NCBI RefSeq assembly: GCF_032854445.1
Contig: NC_088296.1
Location: forward strand, 21,071,853 to 21,135,852
Source of the DNA: Liolophura sinensis
Taxonomy: Eukaryota; Mollusca; Polyplacophora; Chitonida; Chitonidae
DNA length: 64,000 nucleotides
Reading direction: 5' to 3'
This document shows positions 46,641 through 59,444 of this stretch, piece after piece. The notes under the pieces are model-generated. The model had not been told where the DNA came from. It saw only the letters and a program-made list of their open reading frames with translations, and made no database searches. Position numbers and translations under genes: made by a program. Within the stretch, counting starts at the first letter, position 1. Every line of letters begins with the position of its first letter.

Positions 46641-47834
46641 TTAAAATGATACGCGTGTGTATATGGGTAAAGAGTTGAGACTGCATGTACACTGAAGCCA
46701 GCTATTCAACGTACAGACACCTGACACATGTATTTCCCACGGTACTATACCAGTGCTGGTGAACGGCCATTCACCTGTAGCGGACAATAATGTGAAGATA
46801 GTTATCCAGGAATTCCTCTTTAAAATTATATTCCGATGGTGGGAATGGTGTGTACTATTCGGTTATAAAGCGGTGATTAATAAACATGCGCACAAAAACC
46901 ACGTGCGACACGTATTCAGAGCAGTTTCCATGGCTTTCGAGTTACCGATGTTGTTACATTATTTTGAGAATTTGACACAATATGAGAGTATTTCAAGGCC
47001 TAGTTCTCTTTTCTGACCGACGTATTATCTAGGTCCTCTTTTGTATGTTACGCCTCAAAATGGAAAAATGAGGGGATTTCCCTACACAACGACAGTGGTT
47101 CAGTCTAATGAAATGAAGTACTGAAACTATATATTATGTCTGTCAGTCTCCACATGTCGTCTGTTATATTACATCCAGAAAGAGAACGGTCAACCACCAA
47201 AAAGAAAAAGACGTTTCAGTGAACAGTATTTTCTAATCCTTTAACCATGCTGTGCACATGGATGTGATCCAAGGGTGTTCTAATTGGATTGTTTTCATTC
47301 CCGTGCCAGGACCACGTTCCACTTCTTGGCCTCTGCGCGCTTCTTTTCACTCAGTTTCTAAATGGGTGTTCTTCGAGGGGCCTGCGTTCGGTGAGGTGGC
47401 GCACCGGTTCGGTTTGCGAGAATGTAGGTGCGGGCGGGGAATGTGCGGGCTGGTTATTTAGTGCAAAGCTCCAGGTGCCGCTTTACTTTTGAGAATTTGA
47501 TCCCGTCCAGGTAGACCCGTTTTAGGCTGTGATTTTCCACGCCCTATCGCCCTCCCCTTTTGTTACTGCATTGCTTACTATGGAATGCCACATATAGTGG
47601 GTGTTATAATCTTTCTACCGTGAGTTTTTGGCCGGCTCAATCGCGTGTTTTCCTGGTGTATTATATCTGTTCCTCTTTTTCTTCACTCTTCATTATATAT
47701 AAATGTGACTAAGTACGTGATTTGCATTTATATTTTGCGACTGGTTACACATGATTTGCATTTATATTTTGCGGTTGGTTACACATTACTGTCATTTCTG
47801 CCATGCAATTTATCTATTCTTGTTGATTTATTTG

Positions 47835-48090
47835 TTTATTTAATTGATTGGCCTTTCACACCTTACCCAAGAATATTTAACTTATACGACGGCGGCCAGC
47901 CTTGGGTTTCCATCCCCCAGGGCAGTGTCCCGAGGTGGGGGGAACCCACGGCCATCCGCAGGTTGCTGGCAAACCTTCACACGTAAAGCCCGAGAAGAAT
48001 CCAGCATGAACTGGACTTGAACTCACAGCGACCGCATTGGTGAGAGACTCCGAGGTCATTACGCTGCGCTAGCGCACTAACCAACCTATT
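47835..48090 (-). mobile_element. tRNA-SINE family 1, near full length, variant body
   Basis: 3' end to head in reverse, including 'ctggacttgaactcacagcg' and 'cattacgctgcgctagcgc'; the body between has a replaced segment ('cttgggtttccatccccc'). Its outer end overlaps the start of block B copy 2. Confidence 0.88.
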
Positions 48091-48451
48091 CTAGTGGATG
48101 TTATCATGTATGTCAAACGCGTGCTGTTGCTTCTTGTTAGTCATTGTATTTTTTCATACCTGTATGTTGTAAAGATCTCCTTGGGCAATACATCTTCACA
48201 AACTCATTTCATTGCTTCTGTCAATTTGTGCATGAACCTGAAATCATTAAAATGTGCGCCTGCGCAAAATGTTTTGTGGATCTGATACAGATTTTATGTC
48301 ATTATCGCTGTTAAGCACAGCTGCTTCCTTATTTGTTATATGTTACATTTTCCCGCTACTTGATGCTCGGTTTAAAACCCGAAAAACTCAATCCTTTTCA
48401 TTTCTTTCTGGTAATTGTTGGATCCACATAGTTTATTTTTCTTTCATGACG

Positions 48452-48640
48452 CACTCAATATTTCACTTATAGGACGGTGACCAGCATTTCTGTGGGAGGA
48501 AACCGCGATGATTCCGGGCGTAACCCACGACTATTCACAATTTGCTGACAGACATTAGCACGACTGGCCGAAGAGAAAGCCGGTGTGAGCTGGAGTTGAA
48601 CAGAGATCACATTGGCGGGAGGTAACTTTGACATGCGCGT
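48452..48640 (-). mobile_element. tRNA-SINE family 1, truncated
   Basis: 'caatatttcacttataggacg', 'gtgggaggaaaccgcg', 'tgagctggagttgaacagag' in reverse. Confidence 0.8.
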
Positions 48641-49007
48641 GTGTGTGTGTTCACGTCATGGGCGTTTCACACGTGATACGTTACGTGGTAACCATTGACA
48701 CACGTGTGTGCAGGTGGTCGCCATTTCAGTGCTGGTGTGGTTAGCTATCGCCTTTGACAAGGGGTCGGTGCACGTGGTTTCCTATTTCACACGGAGTAGT
48801 TTATACAATAAACATTTCACAGGGTTTTATGCACCGGTAGCCATTTTACAAGAATGGAAATGCACCTGCTAACTAGTATCAGTGCAACTGTAGGATATTT
48901 GAGACAGATGAGTCTGCGAGTACTATAGTTTCGCACTGTTTTGCTGCTGATGTACATCGATTGGTTTTTATTTCCCAATATGCAGCTTAGTATTTGTTCT
49001 GACAGTT

Positions 49008-49143
49008 CTGGCAGCAACCTGCTGATGGTCGTGATTTTCCCTAGGCTTTGTCCAATTTCCTCACGCCATAATGCTGGGTGCCGGTCGTATAAGTGCAATA
49101 TTCTTGAGTACAGCGTAAAAGATCAGCCAAATAAATAAATAAA
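49008..49143 (+). mobile_element. tRNA-SINE family 1, 5'-truncated
   Basis: Orthologue of 783-929 in block B copy 1. Confidence 0.85.
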
Positions 49144-50059
49144 TGTATTCCAACATATAAGAGAAAAAGGAAACTTCACAACTTTCTTTTTGGGACGAAT
49201 AAATCACATAAAACTACAGTTTTCCTAAGGCCCCAATGATCAGTCCGGAAATTGATAGCGGTCAAAAATAAATGTGTGTGGGGAATAACCCGACTGGGGT
49301 GGCTAAGCAGTCCTCGCGTTCCCGGTAAGTTCAATGTTGACGTCATTTCCAACACCATCCGACTACTGTCGGAAATTATGCATAAAAGAGAGTTATTATG
49401 ATATATTTTTTTTCTAATTTTGTTTCGGCACATCTTTCTTCTTTTTTCGTAAAGATATGCTTTTCGTTTTGTAATGCTTTTCCATTCGTATCCTTTTAAT
49501 GAAAAACTGTACAATCGACTTAAGTCAAAAGTTCAAAGCACTTTAAAATAATCTTTCTTACGTAAGAAAATTAGAATATTGCTTGACAACGTAAATTCTG
49601 TGGTAAAAATCATTGTAAAACAAATTTTAAACGGAAAGGAACATACCAAGTTTAATGACTGACATTTTTCCTGAAGTGTAAAGTCCCTGTGTGGTCCAGG
49701 GGACTGGTATACATTTTTTTACAGCGGGAAGCCTTTTCTCGTGTGTGTCATTCGTTCTGTGTAATATACCAGCTGTTATTAGATGTACATGTGCATCCAA
49801 TTACATTACATCTTACTCCAACAGAGTAATTGTACTGGTGTTTTATAGCGTTGTATTATACATAATATGCTATTACGTTGGAGTGACATTTCTATTCAAC
49901 CATCACTCAGAAATAGAAACATTGGAATCGCTGTTATTACACAAGTGTCAAAGATTATTTAAATAATGTTCACAAGATATTCGCTCTAGGTGATATAAAT
50001 CATGTGTAACTAGTTGTTAAAGTTATTCCGGAACAGAGACTTAGAGTAAACTGCCAATA

Positions 50060-50680
50060 GCTTCTCCACTTTTACATAGTCTCTCCGTTTTACATAATCC
50101 CTCTTATGCAGATGTTTTTCTAACCGAGTAAAATTATGCTAAAAGATCAGATTCTACGGTGATCTTTTGTGATCCAGAAATCTCTACAATACTTTTTGGC
50201 TGAAATAATTCGTTTCAAGGTCAAATCAGTGAAGGCATTTATAGATCTATATCTATATGCATCTGTTTTGAATGATGAAATGTCGCAGTATAATGTGTGT
50301 TAAGTAACAAAAACCTTGTGACGTCGCTGGTCAGAAAAGTCCACCATAGAATAAAGTATTCATATGCATTTTACTAGGTTAAACACATTGCATCCAAGTA
50401 TAAATAAATTCAACTATTTACATGAAAAGTGTTTAATGGACTTTCACTTGATACGTATTTCATTTTACAGTTGCCTTTGCCTTTAAAGGTTATGATCAGA
50501 TACTTATTCATACAATTTAAATGCTACTTGTTAAAATGTGTTTATTTTCAATGAGATTTATGTAATGACATGTTCTTAAATAAAATTCTATATTTGGATT
50601 TGTGTATTTAGTTATAACAAATTCCATGTAGACGGGCTTGGACTTGTCAACCAGTCAGGTCTCTTAAAGGACAATCAGAG
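50060..50680. repeat. Duplicated block C, copy 2
   Basis: Paralogue of 19540-20150, followed by a SINE 3' fragment at 50683-50765. 50766-51149 is AT-rich with a short direct repeat ('aaatactaaagtacttaa', 'aaacactaaagtacttac'). Confidence 0.85.
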
Positions 50681-51149
50681 CTCTACCTGATTTCCACCCC
50701 TCTTATGCTGGTCGCCGTGAAATTTTCTTCAGCAAGGCGTAAAATACCAAATGAATAAACAATTAAATCGAGGACATTCTCGATTAAATGTGTTTATTAT
50801 GTTACGACCCAAACTGTCTGCATTATAAAGAGATGGTTCGAAATACACGACAGTTTAGCCGCACAAAAAAGTAACCAAAACCAGCAGATTTTATTTTACA
50901 ACAATTTATTAGGTTTAACAAGAACAGATACAAATACTAAAGTACTTAAGTTTAACAAGAAAGGATAGCAGCATCTATACAAACACTAAAGTACTTACAT
51001 ATTCAACGGTGTCAAGTCCAAACGGACGCATATATTCCACGATATATACCACACAGGCATAAATGCTCAGAGGCAAATTCACAAGAGGGATAATCCTCAA
51101 TACAACTGAGTGTATGACGAAATACACACAAAATTCCACAGACAGCCAC

Positions 51150-51370
51150 TGTTTGTGTGTTGAAAAAGCTGTTTAGAAAAATAGGCAATATGTTTAAGTT
51201 TGAACAGTAGCATTGCAGCAATTAATGTCTTATCTTTTGTGTACCATAGTAATTATTTTACAGCCTATTCCAAGGTTTAGTGTGATTACCTCAGAAGATT
51301 GTTTGGAAAAGCAAACTGAACATATCTTAAGGAAAAAAAATATGATTAATTTCTTTCTTCTTTTCTTTCT
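51150..51370. repeat. Left flank repeat of the retrotransposon
   Basis: Diverged direct copy of 55850-56055: both contain 'ggcaatatgtt', 'tttacagcctatt', 'aaaagcaaactgaacatat' and 'taatttctttct'. Far too long and diverged to be a target-site duplication of the element they flank. Confidence 0.75.
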
Positions 51371-51702
51371 TTCTTTGGATTCCTCGAGAGCCTCACAGCT
51401 GTTTGGTTTTACCTTCACTTCGTGGCGACAAATTCCAAGGTTTTTCTGTGGATCAGTGTTGTGTTTTGTGCCAAGACTTGTTGTGGGCATACATGAAGGT
51501 ATGGCAAATCAGCTCTCTCTCATCCATTCCATCACACGACTCTAGTTTGATCAATTTCTGTGGATCTTGACGAGCAATCTCAGTTCAGTGGACAAACTTG
51601 TGGCCGCCATACTTGGTGACAGTCTTTAGATGGCATACAATCTTCAGTGAGGCTCTCTACGGGCTTTCTCGCGTAGCTTGCAATAACCGGGATATACTAC
51701 AT

Positions 51703-52950
51703 ATGGCTGATACTGCTACGTGTTCGGCTGAAATTGACAATGACTCCAATACTGACTCCAATTCTGTGGATGTTCAGGCCGATTATCGTTCCGAGCCTAT
51801 AATTAACGAGCTACTATGCTACTTGTCGGATAAGCTGGATGTCTTACCAATTGACACGCTGGTGAAGTTATGTGACGATGTGTATAGTGATACTGAAATT
51901 TAAAATGCAAAGGATATCTTGTATAAGTGCTGCGGAAACCTTGTGACAAATAAAATTCGCAAGAGATCAGGTCCGAACAGAAAGGTGAACTCTCTTCAGG
52001 ATATATGCAAAATGCTTCACGAATTGGAACCCAGTGATATTCCATGCTTTGTGGCTCGGCAACTGAGCAAGTTACCTCCCGTGTCAACAAATCATATTGA
52101 TGTTTCCTCTCTCTTACGTGAATTGGCAGGAGTTAAGCTCCAGATGAATGACATTGTTAGCAAAATGGATGATCTAAACTCAACACAGATCAATGTTCCA
52201 AAAAAGTTGGACCGCTTGGACAGCAAATGTGCTAGTCCACCTACAAATAGAAAAACTCGATTCCTAGAGAAATCTATTACCAGTGTCGGTGAGTGCGCCT
52301 CCTCTAAGGATGATACTGAATTATCTCAGTCTACTCGCATCAACGAGTGCAATGATGTTGGTGACAGTCCGTTTGCTAATAAAAGCAAAACAGTCCCTTT
52401 GTCAGATATAACTAACAACACTGCTCCAAATGAGGCTTCCTGTGTAGACCAATCAATGGATAAATCTTACGCTGCTGTGCTATCAACTGAAGGATCACAT
52501 CCTAGCCGTGCAACTCTGGAGTATGCTGGAAACGATTTCACAACAGTGATTAGAAACAAACCCCGACCAAACAAAAAACATGAATTGCGAGGTTTGCGAA
52601 CCTATCCCCCTGTGGAAATCTTTATTACCAGATTGGAGCCAACAACCACTTCTAATGACGTAATCCAATTTGTTAAGGATAACTCAGGTGTTAACGTTGA
52701 ATGTAAGAGGCTGGATACTAAATATGACACATATGCATCGTTTTGGATACGAGTAACGGGTAAAGTTTCGAATATGTTATTACGTTCTAGCTTTTGGCCC
52801 GATGAAGTACTGGTTCGAAAATTCTATAACCGCCGCGACTCGGATGCAACATGGTCCAAGCGAAGATTTAGGGAAGGTGACCATTACACCACCAACGGTT
52901 CTACACAGCGATATGCACGTGACCATGTGATGTTACAGAATGACTATTAG
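51703..52950 (+). pseudogene. LINE ORF1, one internal stop
   Basis: ATG at 51703 opens a frame beginning MADTATCSAEIDNDSNTD. A single TAA at 51901-51903 interrupts it, and the same frame resumes as NAKDILYKCCGN and runs to 52950, giving about 415 codons. The middle holds a short coiled-coil-like stretch around LAGVKLQMNDIVSKMDDL. The C-terminal part contains an RRM-like segment (VEIFITRLEPTTTSNDVIQF through FWPDEVLVRKFYNRR) typical of ORF1 proteins that bind element RNA. The frame is otherwise clean, so the lesion looks recent. Confidence 0.82.
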
Positions 52951-53026
52951 TGAATGTACTTTTTTGCGTCCCAGTTATGGTATTTATTTATTTCTGCTTG
53001 TGCCTTATCTCAATTTAACTTTCAAC

Positions 53027-55665
53027 ATGTCATTAACAGTAACCTCTTTCAACTGTAGGTCACTCAAGACCTCTATACAGGAAGTTAAACAACTATGTGA
53101 CCTTAGTGATGTATGTGTTCTTCAAGAAACTTGGCTCAGAAACTCGGAACATGATTTACTGAATGCCATACACAATGACTTTTGTGGCTATGGTGTCTCG
53201 TCCATTGACGAAACCCTTCTAACTCCTGGGCGTCCCTTTGGTGGTATTGCTGTCCTCTGGAAAAAGTCGCTGGGAAGCTTGGCTAGTATTGTTGACTTCC
53301 ATGACAATAGGCTGCTTGGCCTTCGTTTAGAGCCTGACTCAAGTAAACTATTGATAATTAATATATACATGCCTACGGATTGTACAGATAATATTGACAT
53401 ATTTAATGATTATCTAGCTAAGATAAAGTCTATTATTGAAGAATCTGACATTCCCAACGTTGTGGTCATGGGAGACTGGAATGCAGACCCAAATGCTTCA
53501 TTTGGAAAAGAGCTGAAAGATTTCTGTACTGACTCAGGGCTGTATAATTATGACTTAAATCTTCTCCCGCACTCTACGTTTACTTATGTCAGTGATGCCC
53601 ACCTGACCACCTCGTGGTTAGATCACTGCCTCTGTTCCCAGCATGTTAGTGATTCTGTAAACAATATTAATGTGTTGTATGATTTTGTTACTTCTGACCA
53701 TAAACCACTGTCTATTAACATTTCTTGGCAAAATTTACCCCGCCTCTCTACTTCCAGCTCCAATCCAACTCGCCTGTTCATTGATTGGAGTAATCTTAAT
53801 GGAAATGATATTGCTAGGTATACTTCTGTGACTAAACTCAAAATGAGATCTATAACAATTCCATCTGAGGCTCTGAATTGCATGCAACCTAAATGTAAAA
53901 CACATTCTGAAGAGTTATCTCAGTATTGTCACAGTATTGTCACCGCTCTGCGTCAAGCTGGTTATGAAACCGTTGCAAAAAATAAGTCTTCTACTCGATA
54001 CAATATTCCTGGTTGGAATGATCTAGTTAGTGACCTTCATGCTCATGCTTCATGCTCTCTTCCAATGCAACTCGGAGAAATTCTGGAAAGAGGTGAATAA
54101 CACCAATGCTAAGAATATGTCTCTCCCTATCAGTATTGATGACACTCATGGTGAAGCCAACATAGCATCTCTGTGGAAAGATAAATATGAATCTATTCTT
54201 AACTCAGTCAGAAATACCAGAGCTAAGGATAAAGTACTTGAGTATTTGACTGAATGTAATGATGCTCCATTCCATAGATTTACTACTGTGGAAGAGGTGT
54301 CTGATAAAATTAAGACTTTAAAACTGGGTAAATGTAGTGGGCCTGACAGTTTGAGCTCTGAGCACCTAAAGTATGGTAGTCCTGAAGTTGCACATCATCT
54401 CACACTGTATTAATGCACTTATGGCGCATTCTTGTCTCCCCAAGGAACTTACTGATGTTTACATTTCGCCAGTAATTAAGAGTAAGTCTGGAAATATAAC
54501 TTCCTCCGACAATTATCGACCTATTGCTGTCGCTACTACTATCTCGAAACTTATCGAAGGCCTTATTTTAGAAAAATATCTTAACTTCTTCGACACCTCA
54601 GATTTTCAGTTTGGTTTTAAAGCTAATAGATCCACCGATCAATGCATTTTTGTGTTAAAAGAAGCTATCAACTACTATTGCTCTAATGGCAGCCCTGTTT
54701 TTGTTTGTTTCCTTGATGCCAGTAAGGCTTTCGATCGCGTAAATCACTGGTGCTTACTGCAAAAACTGATTGATCGTAATGTACCTCCATGTATTATAAA
54801 GTTTCTCGAAGTATGGTTTAATACCCAAGAGTTCAGTATTAAATGGGGATCGTCCATATCGAGCCCTTTCCGTATCATAAACGGAGTTAGGCAAGGGGGG
54901 ATTTTATCACCTACTCTGTTTAACCTATACCTCCATGAACTGGACGTTGCTCTGTCCGATAGTTGTGTTGGATGTAATGCTGGAGGTATATTTATCAATC
55001 ACCTTATCTACGCCGATGATATGTGTATAATCTGCCCGTCTGCAAAAGCAATGCAAGCTCTCTTTAAAGTATGTGAAGAGTATGCTCTTTCCCATGACAT
55101 AATTTTTAATACCCGTAAGACTGTGTGTTTGGTTATTAAACCTAAAACGTATAAAGATTTCAATCCCCCGCCTTTGTACCTTAATGAAAGATTGTTATCT
55201 TATGTCCAAGCGTATACTTACCTTGGGCACATTATTACTGACAATTTGTCTGATGATGCGGACATTCTGTCTCAGAAAAGAAAGCTCTGTATTAGAGCCA
55301 ACATGTTGATACGTAAGTTTAGTTCTTGTACTCAGCTTGTTAAAGTACAACTTTTTCGTAGTTTTTGTTGCAATATATACTGTTGTCAGCTTTGGTATAC
55401 TTTTCTGAAAAAGGTTATAAGCTCATTACGGGTCACTTACAATAATGCATTTAGATGGTTAATGTGTTTCAGGCGCGATTGTAGTGCCAGTTTTATGTTC
55501 TGCGTTAATGGTGTACCGTCCTTTGGTGAATTACTGCGCAGGTCAGTGTATTGTTTCAGACGGAGACTTATGTTTACTGACAATTCCATCGTAATAAAAC
55601 TCCTGAATAGTGACGCCAGTATAACATCTCGGCTTCAGGAGAGGTGGTCAGTTTTACTATACTGA
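53027..55665 (+). pseudogene. LINE ORF2: endonuclease and reverse transcriptase, two frameshifts
   Basis: Starts MSLTVTSFNCRSL at 53027 (an upstream in-frame start at 52940 overlaps ORF1). The AP endonuclease domain is intact: FNCRSL, LQETWL, GDWNADP, SWLDHCL and SDHKPL carry its catalytic residues. Near 54045-54095 the frame changes and the usual endonuclease-RT linker appears shortened (LVSDLHAHA to SEKFWKEVNN). A second shift occurs at about 54405. The RT domain then reads through: DNYRPIAV, CFLDASKAFDRV, GVRQGGILSPTLFNLYL, and the catalytic YADDMCII, followed by a C-terminal region to TGA at 55665. Reverse transcription activity is unlikely because of the shifts. Confidence 0.88.
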
Positions 55666-55849
55666 TGTGAAGTCGGTATATGTCGCCAATGTTATGTGTA
55701 TATAATTAATTTTTTTTTTTTTTTTTTTTTTTCTTTGTGTGTGTGTGTTTATCTTTTTTTTATATGGACAATTCAGTCTGAAATAAAGCTCTGTCTATCT
55801 TTCTTTTTTCGCTCCACATACCAGTGCAGATATATGTGTTATCTGTGTG

Positions 55850-56055
55850 CCAATCTTTGAGTGTTGAAAAATTTAAGAAAAAAAGGCAATATGTTGAAGT
55901 TAGAAGGATAGAAACAAATAATGCTTTACCGTTGTGTGACAGTTATGTTTACAGCCTATTTAAGGCTAAGACCCGAATAAAGTGATTAAATATGAAGATT
56001 GTCTTAAAAAGCAAACTGAACATATAGGGAAAAAATATGAGTAATTTCTTTCTAG
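55850..56055. repeat. Right flank repeat of the retrotransposon
   Basis: Pairs with 51150-51370. Confidence 0.75.
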
Positions 56056-56689
56056 CTTTGTTTCATCAATAGGCATTGGTTTATGTAATGTTGATATTGC
56101 TTCGGGTTTTTTTTTTAAATGTATAAATGTTCAAAGGGTAATGAGAGAAATTATCTTCACACATAACTGCAGAATTGTGTTTTTTGAAAGCCCCATTTAG
56201 GAAAATAAATTTCAAGTAAAAATTATATTTCACGGTTTATGTTGATTTGATTGAATGATTGTAGATTCATGTACTTCTGTTTGCCTATGTGTGAGCTTGG
56301 AGGGTAATAATAGACAAAGGGTTCATGACCCACGTGGTTCTTGAAGTCTCCCTGACAACAACCTGTTGCATGGTCTTACATCATTTTTATCTAGCACTTG
56401 TCATAGTGTTTCCTAGTCACATCCTGTTTTTTCTCCATGAACTTTGCTACCGTCCACCCTTGACAGTCTGCAGTTGTATAAGTAAAAACAAGTGTTCCAT
56501 TTGAAGTATATAGTGTATTTACTTATTTGATCGGTGTTTTAGGCTGTATTTAAGAATATTTACTTTGCTTTACGGCAGTCAGGTTTATGAGTAGAACCAA
56601 CGGTGCAGAAACGCTGGAAAACAACCAAACCTTGTCAAGTAACTAATTAACCTTCCAACAAAAAGTCGTTACCGATCCAGCGGAAAGAA
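56056..56689. other. Degenerate SINEs, otherwise featureless
   Basis: A very diverged plus-strand SINE body at about 56330-56490 ('caacctgttgcatggtc', 'gcagttgtataagt') and a minus-strand 3' fragment at 56515-56625 ('gatcggtgttttaggctg'). Confidence 0.5.
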
Positions 56690-58620
56690 TCAACAGATCC
56701 CAAATAGTAGATATAATACGGAATGTAGTGAGTCAACATTGCTCCAAATAGTAAATATAAAACGGAATGTTGTGAATCAACAGTACTCCAAATAGCAGAT
56801 ATAAAACGGAAGGTTGTGAATCGACAGTACTCCAAATAGTAAATGTAAAACGGAAGGTTGTGAATCGATAGTAATCCAAAAGTAGATACACCACGAATGT
56901 CGAGAATCAACAGTGCCCCAAAGAGCAGACATACAACGGAAGGTTGTGAATCGACAGTACTCCAAATAGTAAATGTAAAACGGAAGGTTGTGAATCGAGA
57001 GTACTCTAAATAGTAAATATAAAACGGAAGGTTGTGAATCGACAGCACTCCAAGTAGTAGATTCACCACGGAATGCCGTGAATCAACAGTACACCAAATA
57101 GCAGATATGCAACGACATTTTGTGAATCGAAAGTACTCCAAATAGTAGATAAACAACGGAAGGTTGTGAATCGACAGTACTCCAAATAGTAAATGTAAAA
57201 CGGAAGGTTGTGAATGGACAGTAATCCAAAAAGTAGATACACCACGGAATGTCGAGAATCAACAGTGCCCCAAAGAGCAGACATACAACGGAAGGTTGTG
57301 AATCGACAGTACTCCAAATAGTAAATGTAAAACGGAAGGTTGTGAATCGAGAGCACTCTAAATAGTAAATATAAAACGGAAGGTTGTGAATCGACAGCAC
57401 TCCAAGTAGTAGATTCACCACGGAATGCCGTGAATCAACAGTACACCAAATAGCAGATATACAACGGAATTTTGTGAATCCACAGTATTCCAAAAAGTAG
57501 ATAAACAACGGAATGTTCTGAATCGACAGTACTCCAAATGGTAGATATACAACGGAATTTTGTGAATCGACAACACTCCAAGTAGTAGATACACCACGGA
57601 ATGCCGAGTATAAACAGTACTCCAAATAGCAGATATACAACGGAATTTTGTGAATCGACAGTACTCCAAATAGTAGATAAACAACGGAAGGTTGTGAATC
57701 GACAGTACTCCAAATAGTAAATGTAAAACGGAAGGTTGTGAATCGACAGTAATCCAAAAAGTAGATACACCACGGAATGTCGAGAATCAACAGTGCCCCA
57801 AAGAGCAGACATACAACGGAAGGTTGTGAATCGACAGTACTCCAAATAGTAAATGTAAAACGGAAGGTTGTGAATCGAGAGTACTCTAAATAGTAAATAT
57901 AAAACGAAAGGTTGTGAATCGACAGCACTCCAAGTAGTAGATTCACCACGGAATGCCGTGAATCAACAGTACACCAAATAGCAGATATACAACGGAATTT
58001 TGTGAATCCACAGTACTCCAAATAGTAGATAAACAACGAATGTTCTGAATCGACAAAACTCCAAATGGCAGATATACAACGGAATTTTGTGAATCGACAA
58101 CACTCCAAGTAGTAGATACACCACGGAATGCCGAGTATAAACAGTACTCCAAATAGCAGATATACAACGGAATTTTGTGAATCGACAGTACTCCAAATAG
58201 TAGATACACCACGGAAAACCGTGAATCGACGGTACTCCAAATAGCAGATATACAACGGAAGGTTGTAAATCGACAGTACTTCAAATAGTAAATATAAAAC
58301 GGAAGGTTGTGAATCGACAGTACTCCAAATAGTAAATGTAAAACGGAAGGTTGTGAATCGACAGTACTCCAAATAGTAGATATACAACGGAATGTTGTGA
58401 ATCGACAGTACTCCAGATAGCAGACATACAACGGAATGTTGTGAATCGACAGTACTCCAGATAGCTGATATACAACAGAAGTCTGTGAATCAACAGTACC
58501 CCAAATAGCAGACATACAACGGAATGTTGTGAATCGACGGTACTCCAAATAACGGATATACAACAGAGTTCTGTGAATCAAAGCCTTTGCAAATGGTAGA
58601 TACACATGAAAGCATTGTAA
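56690..58620. repeat. 44-bp minisatellite, ~43 units (block D copy 2)
   Basis: Same unit as 26640-27225, with higher-order variation: a multi-unit block containing 'agtagatacaccacggaatg' recurs. Since 44 is not a multiple of 3 and the unit has no stop in any minus-strand frame, frames stay open for hundreds of codons (434 at 57083-58387, 220 at 57943-58605) with a 44-residue period. Repetitive, hydrophobic, no conserved start: not a gene. Confidence 0.97.
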
Positions 58621-59444
58621 GTCAGCAACATATCAAGTTGCAGATATATATTGAACCATGTAACCTTACACTGGAAATCTCTACCCGTATGTTGTATTGT
58701 TACACTAAGAACGACTGTCAACGTACAATGTTACCTTACTTTTTACCGCAGTTCCTGGTGTAAGTACACAGTAGAACTGATATGTATTTACAGCGCTCCA
58801 CAAATTGTAGATTTACATGTATTTACGTTGGTAACAAAATTGCCAGTAGTTATCACCGTAAAATTGCATTTTAATATAATAAATTAGTGTTGTTTTACAA
58901 GGAAAGTTGTGTATATAAACGGTAGTCCCGCCACTGTAAACTAACAGCAAAACGTGTTGATAACGAAATTGCCAACACTTTTTGCTGTAGATTTATATCA
59001 TTATTTTTTACAGTGCATCTTAATTTACTTAACGGCCAACAAGCGTTTTAAAAGGTATTGACATACCCGTAACACTGATTGCATTCCATTCCTTATATAT
59101 TTCTCTACTCAGCTTTCTCGGTACCTTCAATGTGGTGTTTTAAACCCTGTGATATCATACCACGTACGTGTACGTGGGAAGGTCTGCAGCAACCTGTGGA
59201 TGGTCGTGGGTTTCTTCCAGGGCTAGGCCAGGTTATTTCTCTACCCTATGCTGGCCGCGATTGTATATGTTGAAAAGGAAGTAAACACCAATCATCTATA
59301 TATAGATCACACCTGTTATGAATGATTATTTAAAACTTTGATCAAAGCTTTAAAAAATATACATGCAATGAGGTGCATTTGTTACAGTAAATGAGGCTTG
59401 CAATGAAGACGTTCTGGATAGAAAGAGTTGGGTTATTTCGGAAT

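Larger units (their letters stand above)
41249..47690. repeat. Duplicated block A, copy 2, with internal tandem duplication
   Basis: Collinear with 8797-13905. Internally 41460-42490 and 42780-44150 are copies of each other ('cgatacagtggctg', 'gacttcctgataaaga', 'gatggttccagtgactgatg' occur in both). The ~290 bp between them (42490-42780) are unduplicated and contain exon 1 and promoter of P4. A 32-bp sequence around 'gatttgcatttatattttgc' is repeated twice at 47722-47790. Confidence 0.88.
48059..49870. repeat. Duplicated block B, copy 2
   Basis: Paralogue of 1-2345. It contains a minus-strand SINE at 48452-48640 that is nearly deleted in copy 1 (only 'aaatatttcact' left at about 403), and the shared plus-strand SINE at 49008-49143. 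It lies between block A copy 2 and block C copy 2. Frame 49691-49966 is unsupported. Confidence 0.92.
51550..55805 (+). mobile_element. Non-LTR retrotransposon (APE-type LINE), defective
   Basis: Two ORFs in order (nucleic-acid-binding ORF1; endonuclease plus reverse transcriptase ORF2), a 3' UTR with a poly-T tract at 55712-55733, AATAAA at about 55780 and a short 'tctatcttt' tail. No LTRs. The APE endonuclease, the RT type and an ORF1 with an RRM-like fold place it among CR1/L2/Rex1-type elements by my judgement. The 5' end is approximate. It occupies a position with no counterpart in the other duplicate. Confidence 0.88.

Noticed and set aside
57083-58387. 434-codon minus-strand ORF and its overlapping neighbours
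   Set aside because: Pure product of the 44-bp minisatellite; all three frames are open and no unique sequence is included.
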